Source of the DNA: Candidatus Sumerlaeota bacterium | Lineage (GTDB): Bacteria; Sumerlaeota; Sumerlaeia; JADFCT01 | NCBI GenBank assembly: GCA_017161665.1 | Contig: JADFCT010000068.1 | Location: 1 to 12,310 of the forward strand | Length of the DNA stretch: 12,310 nt | Direction: 5' to 3' | Part shown: positions 7,206 through 12,310 of the stretch, one piece after another | Numbering within the stretch: the stretch's first letter is position 1 | Layout of the letters: each line of letters opens with the position of its first letter | Made by a program: the position numbers and the translations under genes | Notes under the pieces: model-generated | What the model saw: only the letters and a program-made list of their open reading frames with translations | Database searches by the model: none | What the model was told of the DNA's origin: nothing

Positions 7206-8720
7206 TCAGGGGCTTTCCATTGTTTTGTCGCCTTGCATGATGCCATCGCTCTCGGCGACTTGCAATCCATATAAGCCGTCTTGTTTTTCGGGCGGGCGAT
7301 AGATCCAAGGCCGCCCGCGAGGATCTCGAGCTTCGCCTTGGGGAAAAATGGCGTGAAGACGCCAGCCTAATTCGTTGAGATCGCGGGGATAGCGCTTGAA
7401 AATGGCATGAAATGCCTCAATTTCTGCGCGGAGCGCCGTTGCCTGTTTTTCCAGTTGGCGGGGAAGAAAAACGAGATGGTTGAGTATCGTCCACAGGGCA
7501 ATAATGCCCAAGCTTACGAAGCCCACGATCAAAATACGACGGATTCGGGTCGATTGGCGGCGCCGGAGACGTTTGCTTTTTTGAATTAGTCGCTTGCGCT
7601 CGAAGATCTTTTCCCGTTCGAGGGCGTCGTCGGATGGCGGCAAGGCGCGCGCGGGGGCCTGACTCGCTCCTTGGACTCGCTTGTTCGTCATTTCCTGTTG
7701 ATGGACGGCCAAGCGGCGCGGCCACTCCGGATTCAGTGGAATTTGACCCAGTAGGTGGCAACGGCCGGAGTGACCTTTGCCCAGGTCCGTCCGCGTCGGG
7801 GGCGTGAGGGAACAGATCTCCATGGCGGCCGGACAGCGCGGATGAAAGGGACAGCCTGTTGGCTGCCGGATTGGAGATGGGGGTTCCCCTTCCAGTGGGG
7901 CGGGCAGGGTGGACCGCTGCGGCGAAAGGGAGGGGATGGCGGAAAGCAGGGCCTGTGTGTATGGATGGGCTGGGTGATCAAACAATGCATCTGCCGGGGC
8001 CGTTTCGACGATTTGCCCGAGGTACATGACGGCGATCCGGTCGGAGATGTGCTTGACGGTGGCCAGATTGTGGCCAATAAACAGATAAGCCAGTTCCATT
8101 TCCCGGCGCAGGTCAATGAGGAGATTGAGTATTTGAGCCTGGATGGAGACATCCAGAGCGGAGACGGCTTCGTCGCAAATGATGAGTTTGGGCTCCAATG
8201 CCACCGCTCGGGCAATACCAACCCGCTGCCTTTGTCCGCCGGACAATTCATGGGGATAGCGGTCCGCCCAGGACGGCGGCAGACCCACCCGTTCCAGCAG
8301 GCTCCCCACGGCCGTTGCGACGCGGCGATGGTCGGCCAACCCGTGAACGAGCATCGCTTCGCCGATGCTGTCGCCGATTGTCATGCGAGGATTCAGTGAG
8401 GCGAAGGGATCCTGAAAAACAACCTGCATGTTTCGACGCGCCCGGCGCAATTCGATTCCCGACAGCGCCTGCCAGTCCCAACCGTTGAACTGAATTTCCC
8501 CTTTTGAGGGTTCGATTAAGCGCAGAATGCACTGTCCGAGCGTGGTCTTGCCGCAACCGGATTCGCCGACAAGGCCCAGGGTCTCGCCCGGTTGAATCGT
8601 CAGAGAGACGCCGTTTACGGCGCATATGTCCGCCGGGGTCGAACGGAGGAAGCCCTTTGGCATCGGATACCGTTTGACCAGATTGGAAACCTCCAGGATA
8701 GGCGTTGGGGGGCAGGTCAT
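7206..8720 (-). CDS. oppF: Oligopeptide/dipeptide ABC transporter ATPase (OppF/DppF) fused to a membrane-anchored pseudopilin-like domain
   Basis: The 504-residue product is far longer than the usual 310-340 of OppF. Residues 1-343 are a complete ABC ATPase: Walker A GESGCGKTT (52-60), signature LSGGQRQRV (159-167), Walker B LIICDEAVSALD (179-190) and H-loop His217. The oligopeptide-family cysteine tail follows (Cys290, 296, 303, 321), which in relatives such as DppD/MppD binds a 4Fe-4S cluster. In the same frame come a proline/alanine linker, a strongly basic stretch (369-395), one transmembrane helix (about 396-417) and a C-terminal region (420-493). That region has the look of the type II secretion GspG domain: a helix ending KRYPRDLNEL (442-451), then DPRGRPWIY (466-474), then DGLYGLQVAESDG (481-493). 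A prepilin peptidase site is absent. The start has GGAGG seven bases upstream and overlaps the oppD stop as ATGA. The ATPase energises peptide import; the role of the extension is unknown. Confidence 0.88.
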   Translation of the reverse strand: MTCPPTPILEVSNLVKRYPMPKGFLRSTPADICAVNGVSLTIQPGETLGLVGESGCGKTTLGQCILRLIEPSKGEIQFNGWDWQALSGIELRRARRNMQVVFQDPFASLNPRMTIGDSIGEAMLVHGLADHRRVATAVGSLLERVGLPPSWADRYPHELSGGQRQRVGIARAVALEPKLIICDEAVSALDVSIQAQILNLLIDLRREMELAYLFIGHNLATVKHISDRIAVMYLGQIVETAPADALFDHPAHPYTQALLSAIPSLSPQRSTLPAPLEGEPPSPIRQPTGCPFHPRCPAAMEICSLTPPTRTDLGKGHSGRCHLLGQIPLNPEWPRRLAVHQQEMTNKRVQGASQAPARALPPSDDALEREKIFERKRLIQKSKRLRRRQSTRIRRILIVGFVSLGIIALWTILNHLVFLPRQLEKQATALRAEIEAFHAIFKRYPRDLNELGWRLHAIFPQGEARDPRGRPWIYRPPEKQDGLYGLQVAESDGIMQGDKTMESP

Positions 8721-9805
8721 GTTCGAACCTCCGACGACGCCGGCGAAGCGGGGGGCGGCGCGCTTGAAAAATCCCCTTCGGGGTGGGCCTCGGCCAGCCA
8801 GCAGGCTCTGAGATGGGGACAGGCGCTGTTGCCGTTGGGGGCCACTCGCAAGGGCGGCGTTTCAATGGCGCAACGGTGGATCGCCCATGGACAGCGGGGA
8901 TGGAATCGGCAGCCGAGAGGATAGTCCACCGGATCGGGGACCATCCCCTCAATGGGCGTCAGGGGAGCGTGGGTATCGATTCGAGGAGCCGAGCGAAAGA
9001 GCCCGGCCGTGTACGGGTGGCGGGGGCGTTGGAACAGGTCCATCGTCGTCGCTGACTCCACGATCTGTCCCGCGTACATGACCAGAACCCGATGGGCGAT
9101 TTTGGCCACAACGCCCAGATCGTGGGTAATGAGCAAAAGGGCCGTGCCGTCGTCTTCCTGGCGCTGTCTGAGGAGATTCAAAATTTGAGCCTGAACCGTC
9201 ACATCCAGAGCCGTTGTGGGCTCGTCCGCGATCAGAAGTCGGGGATAGCAGCACAGAGCCATGGCGATCATGACACGTTGTCTCATCCCTCCGGACATTT
9301 GATGCGGATATTGATCGATTCGTGTTGTCGGGTCTGGGATCTGTACTCGTCGCAGCGCGTGCAGGGCCTGTTCGCGTGCCTCGATGGAAGACAGTCCCTG
9401 ATGGAGACTGATCGTCTCGGCAATCTGATCGCCAATGGTAAATACGGGATTCAGTGACGTCGTGGGATCTTGAAAGACCATGGCGATTTCTGCGCCACGA
9501 AGGGCGCGCATCCGGTCAGGCGGGGCCTTTCGCAAGTCCTCCTCGCCCCAAAGCATCCGCCCTTCCGCGATGAGGCCAGGGGGAGAGGCGATCAATCGCA
9601 GAATTGACAGAGCGGTGACGGATTTGCCACATCCGGATTCACCCACAATGGCGACGGTTTCACGGGGCAAGATGTGAAAAGACACGCCATCCACGGCCCG
9701 GGCGACACCTTTCTGCGTGTGGAAAATCGTTTTAAGATTCTCAACGCGCAGAAGGGGGGCGGCTGGTTCATCTGCCGGTCTGTTGTTCGGGGAGTGTTCG
9801 CGCAT
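8717..9805 (-). CDS. oppD: Oligopeptide/dipeptide ABC transporter ATPase (OppD/DppD)
   Basis: This 362-residue ATPase is the partner of the next one in the operon. It has Walker A GESGCGKS (55-62), Q-loop Gln112 in FQDPTTSLNP, signature MSGGMRQRV (170-178), Walker B LLIADEPTTALD (190-201) and H-loop His228 in THDL. The C-terminal oligopeptide-family region follows, with HPYTAGLF (263-270) and the cysteine pattern Cys299, 305, 312, 329 that relatives use for an iron-sulphur cluster. The N-terminus is about 18 residues longer than the conserved LLRVENL start, but no other Met is available and the ATG lies 12 bases after the oppC stop. The ribosome-binding site is poor, so translational coupling to oppC is likely. 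All catalytic residues look intact. The name oppD rather than dppD is a convention, since peptide specificity cannot be read from an ATPase. Confidence 0.94.
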   Translation of the reverse strand: MREHSPNNRPADEPAAPLLRVENLKTIFHTQKGVARAVDGVSFHILPRETVAIVGESGCGKSVTALSILRLIASPPGLIAEGRMLWGEEDLRKAPPDRMRALRGAEIAMVFQDPTTSLNPVFTIGDQIAETISLHQGLSSIEAREQALHALRRVQIPDPTTRIDQYPHQMSGGMRQRVMIAMALCCYPRLLIADEPTTALDVTVQAQILNLLRQRQEDDGTALLLITHDLGVVAKIAHRVLVMYAGQIVESATTMDLFQRPRHPYTAGLFRSAPRIDTHAPLTPIEGMVPDPVDYPLGCRFHPRCPWAIHRCAIETPPLRVAPNGNSACPHLRACWLAEAHPEGDFSSAPPPASPASSEVRT

Positions 9806-9817
9806 CTTTTTTCGTCA

Positions 9818-11068
9818 CTACTTTCTCAGTTTCGGATCCAGAGCGTCTCGGAGTCCTTCACCGACCAGGTTCAGGACGCAGACCAGCAGAAAGATGGGGA
9901 AGCCCGGCCCCAGGACGAGCCACACGCGAGGCGTTTCTCTGGCGTTGTTGAGCATCCGCCCCCAGCTGGGGGCCGTCTGATCACCGAGTCCCAGGAATGA
10001 CAGGCTGGATTCGATCAAAATGGCGGCCGCCACCCCAAAGGTGGCGGTCACGAGAACAGGCGCCAGGGCATTGGGCAGCAGGTGTCGGAAGATGATGCGC
10101 CGCTCGGAAAGCCCCAGGGCGCAGGCGGCGCGGGCATATTCCAGTGCCTTTTGTTTCAGAAACTCCGCGCGGACCAAACGGGCCACTTGGGGCCATCCCG
10201 TCAGGCCGATGATCACCATGACATGAAAAATTGAACGGTTTTCGACGAAGGCGGCCAGGGTCAGAATCAGAAAGAAGGTGGGGAAACAGATCATGACTTC
10301 GATGAAACGCGAAATGACGCCATCGACCCATCCACCGTAGAACCCGGCCAGGGCCCCCAGAACGACGCCGATGAGCACATAGATGGATACGGCGACGACA
10401 CCAATGGTCAACGACGTGCGGGTTCCATAAATAATCTGCGTCAGGTTATCCAGCCCCTGTTGATCGGTACCCAGAAGATGGTCTCGCGATGGCGGCCGAA
10501 AGGTTCGCCCCCGTTCCGAGAGGTTGATGCTGTGGCGAAAAAAGGGGAACAGGAATTGAACGGAATGTCCGTCCCCCTTGAGTGTTTCGATCATTCGAGT
10601 ATAATCGGTGACGGCAGCGGTTCGGTAAAAGGGATTCCGGTGTCCTCCAAAATGCTGTGGCGTGACGAGGGCGAACAGCCCCAGATGCAACGCCGTGAGG
10701 GAGAAGAGAAGGTGGCGTCGGGATCGGATGAGGCTTTTCCCGAAGAATCGGACAATCCCCCAAATCGACAAATACGCCGGGGAGGCGACCAGTAAAAGAT
10801 TGAAGAAAATATCCACGGCGCTCTCAAAAAACAGGCGGTTGAACAGTTCGGAGAGAAGAGGAAAGGATCGCTCGTCGTCTATCTTCAGATAAATAGGAAC
10901 ATCCAGCGCAAGAAGGGGCGCGCCGACGGCCAACAGAAAGAAGGCAAACACACTGCTGAGACCAAGCATGGCCCATCGGTCTCGACGCAAACGCCCCCAG
11001 ACAGTGGACCCGGGGGAGCGGTCGTGTGGCGCTTCAAAACAGACTGTGTTTTCAGACCGGCTATTCAT
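9818..11068 (-). CDS. oppC: Oligopeptide ABC transporter permease (OppC/DppC), enlarged
   Basis: I start this gene at the ATG at 11068 (416 residues), not at an upstream ATG at 11095. AAGGA sits six bases before 11068, and the ATG overlaps the oppB stop as ATGAATAG. The protein has the OppC N-terminal helix (about 34-55), two additional hydrophobic segments (about 86-108 and 118-136) and a long extracytoplasmic loop. The conserved HLLGTDQQGLDNL (197-209) precedes the BPD_transp_1 core (about 217-406), which has the EAA coupling loop EYARAACALGLSERRIIFRH (310-329) and the LSFLGLG motif (356-362). OppC is usually about 300 residues, so some 110 are extra, all before the core. YejE-type permeases also have a longer linker, so this may be a lineage variant and not a new fusion. 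It ends in tandem TAG TGA stops. Confidence 0.93.
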   Translation of the reverse strand: MNSRSENTVCFEAPHDRSPGSTVWGRLRRDRWAMLGLSSVFAFFLLAVGAPLLALDVPIYLKIDDERSFPLLSELFNRLFFESAVDIFFNLLLVASPAYLSIWGIVRFFGKSLIRSRRHLLFSLTALHLGLFALVTPQHFGGHRNPFYRTAAVTDYTRMIETLKGDGHSVQFLFPFFRHSINLSERGRTFRPPSRDHLLGTDQQGLDNLTQIIYGTRTSLTIGVVAVSIYVLIGVVLGALAGFYGGWVDGVISRFIEVMICFPTFFLILTLAAFVENRSIFHVMVIIGLTGWPQVARLVRAEFLKQKALEYARAACALGLSERRIIFRHLLPNALAPVLVTATFGVAAAILIESSLSFLGLGDQTAPSWGRMLNNARETPRVWLVLGPGFPIFLLVCVLNLVGEGLRDALDPKLRK

Positions 11069-12310
11069 AGGTAATCCTTGGATCCACCATGGCATACGCG
11101 ATGTCCGACAGAAGAATGCCCAACAAGGTCAGGACGGTGGATATCATCTGAACGGCCATGACAACATTGAGATCCCGCCCCCGGACGGCTTCGACCACCC
11201 AGGCGCCCATGCCGGGAATGCCAAAAAGGTATTCGACAATGACGGCGCCCCCCATGGCGGCTGGCAACAGATTGGCCAAGAGCGTGAGAATGGGCAGCAG
11301 ACCATTCCGCACACCATGTTTGAGGACCACGGTCCATTCATCCAGCCCGCGGGCCCGGGCGGCGCGGATATAATCGGACTGAATGACCTCCAGCAAACCA
11401 GCGCGCATATAGCGACTCAGGACGGCCAGCGACCCGTAGGTCAGGCAAAGAACCGGTAGAACCAGGCGTTTTATGATTTCCCCTATTTGCTCCAGCGAGG
11501 TGAGGCGCTGATCATTGACCTCCTGCCATCCCCCCACAGGGAACCAGCGCAGGGCGGGAAAGGGCGAGGCGTCGGTTACAAATGTCAGAAGAAGCATCCC
11601 CACAAAAAAAACCGGAAGTGAATAGAGGACAAATAAGAGCACCGTCACGACGCGATCGGCCCGGGTATCTTTGAAAACCGCCGAAAAGATTCCCAGCGGG
11701 ATTGAAATCAGATAAGCCAGCAGCAGAGAGACGAGAGACAGGGACAGGGAATACTTCAATTTGCCGATCAAGGTCACCAGCACCGGCTCATTGTCTCTGG
11801 AAACACCAAAATCCAGTCGCAATAAATTGGCCCAATAATGGGCGAATCGCGTATCCAGGAAGAACAGTCGAATCTTGTCCGGTGTCGTCAATGTCCATCG
11901 GTCCGGATGGCGATCATACCATTCAATCCATTGGGCAATAATCTGCTTTTTTTCGAACTCTGGAGCCTCAAGGTCATATCGCCATTTCCGGAGGGTTTGG
12001 TTCTCCGCTTCAATGGTCGGATCGGGATGGACCGGATCGTTGCGACGGCGGCTGTTGAAACTCAGGAAATAGACGGCGCTATCACGGATTAAGGTCTCTG
12101 TTGAGGCGGAAGAGTGGGGAAGGGGCTTCAGGATTTCAAGGAGTCCCGGAACGGCATACGCGCCATAATCGAGCAATGCTCGTCGGGCTCGAATCCGGGC
12201 GCTGGCATCGGTTGAATGAACGCCGGAAACAATCGCCAGCTTTTGGCGGATGGTATCATGATTCAGTGTGAATCGGGTGTTGAACAGGATTGGTTTGTCC
12301 AAGTGAAATT
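11061..12310 (-). CDS. oppB: Oligopeptide ABC transporter permease (OppB/DppB), 5' end outside window, with large extracytoplasmic insertion
   Basis: The frame is open to the right edge (last whole codon 12308-12306), so the N-terminus is missing. A TTG at 12302 is in frame but is not a credible start: it lacks a ribosome-binding site and would leave the protein without OppB's first membrane helix. The visible C-terminal half is a standard BPD_transp_1 permease. It has LLRLDFGVS before the core, membrane segments beginning near codons 182, 216, 275, 330 and 386 (counting from 12302), the EAA loop DYIRAARARGLDEWTVVLKH (310-329), and the EYLFGIPGMG motif (357-366). Before the core lie about 150 polar residues, much more than the usual loop between helix 1 and the core. 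They include ARIRARRALLDYGAYAVPGL (35-54), which looks like a HEAT repeat helix pair, and an aromatic, charged stretch (about 100-140). This segment should face the periplasm, where it could contact the binding protein. Confidence 0.9.
   Translation of the reverse strand, partial: FHLDKPILFNTRFTLNHDTIRQKLAIVSGVHSTDASARIRARRALLDYGAYAVPGLLEILKPLPHSSASTETLIRDSAVYFLSFNSRRRNDPVHPDPTIEAENQTLRKWRYDLEAPEFEKKQIIAQWIEWYDRHPDRWTLTTPDKIRLFFLDTRFAHYWANLLRLDFGVSRDNEPVLVTLIGKLKYSLSLSLVSLLLAYLISIPLGIFSAVFKDTRADRVVTVLLFVLYSLPVFFVGMLLLTFVTDASPFPALRWFPVGGWQEVNDQRLTSLEQIGEIIKRLVLPVLCLTYGSLAVLSRYMRAGLLEVIQSDYIRAARARGLDEWTVVLKHGVRNGLLPILTLLANLLPAAMGGAVIVEYLFGIPGMGAWVVEAVRGRDLNVVMAVQMISTVLTLLGILLSDIAYAMVDPRITYE

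Noticed and set aside
7689..7691. Met344 of the oppF product as an independent start for a separate pseudopilin gene
   Set aside because: AGGA is only about two bases from this ATG, too close for efficient initiation, and no stop separates it from the ATPase. I annotate a single fused gene but keep the split as an alternative in the findings.
7755..8399. Plus-strand 214-codon reading frame opposite oppF
   Set aside because: It is antisense to the intact ABC ATPase motifs of oppF and has a low-complexity Gly/Arg-rich translation, typical of a shadow frame.
11069..11095. Upstream ATG (11095) as the start of oppC
   Set aside because: It would overlap oppB by 35 bases, whereas the ATG at 11068 has AAGGA at good spacing and the common short stop/start overlap.
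12300..12302. TTG as the start of oppB
   Set aside because: The frame stays open upstream to the window edge, no ribosome-binding site precedes it, and the protein would lack the first OppB helix.

Overview
The window is a densely packed bacterial stretch of moderately high GC. Every credible gene lies on the minus strand, so transcription runs from high to low coordinates. I see no RNA genes, CRISPR arrays, insertion sequences, transposases or phage genes. A murein synthase with a signal-anchor, an exported glycosidase-like protein and a pilin-like domain suggest a Gram-negative-type envelope. A bacillithiol-type deacetylase, a glucuronokinase-like GHMP kinase and oversized oligopeptide-permease subunits fit poorly with Proteobacteria. 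They are more reminiscent of the PVC superphylum or related uncultivated lineages such as Hydrogenedentota or Sumerlaeota. That placement is a guess from gene content only.

Right half (about 12310 to 7206): an oligopeptide/dipeptide ABC importer in the order oppB (its 5' end is outside the window), oppC, oppD, oppF. The genes overlap or nearly abut (8-bp overlap, 12-bp gap, 4-bp ATGA overlap), so this is one transcription unit. Three of the four subunits carry extra material. OppB has a large extracytoplasmic stretch with a HEAT-like segment, OppC has two extra membrane segments and a long loop, and OppF continues in frame into a basic linker, a transmembrane helix and a type II secretion pseudopilin (GspG)-like domain. 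No substrate-binding protein is in the window; it could lie upstream.

Middle gap (7205 to 6950): 256 bases without a gene, separating the opp unit from the next one. It holds a 12-base-period direct repeat and a short palindrome, but no convincing terminator or strong promoter.

Left half (6949 to 1): six genes separated by only 19 to 44 bases, probably one operon. They are a GHMP kinase closely resembling plant-type glucuronokinase, a GalU-like UTP-sugar-1-phosphate uridylyltransferase, an M24-family protein that has lost most of its metal ligands, a BshB1-like PIG-L deacetylase, penicillin-binding protein 1C, and the 5' part of a secreted DUF4038/DUF6298-like glycoside-hydrolase-type protein cut by the window edge. 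The first two could form a two-step sugar to sugar-1-phosphate to UDP-sugar route, plausibly glucuronate to UDP-glucuronate. The others act in thiol chemistry, peptidoglycan synthesis and glycan degradation.

The points most worth following up are the OppF-pseudopilin fusion, the kinase-uridylyltransferase pair, the degenerate M24 protein and the general enlargement of the Opp subunits.
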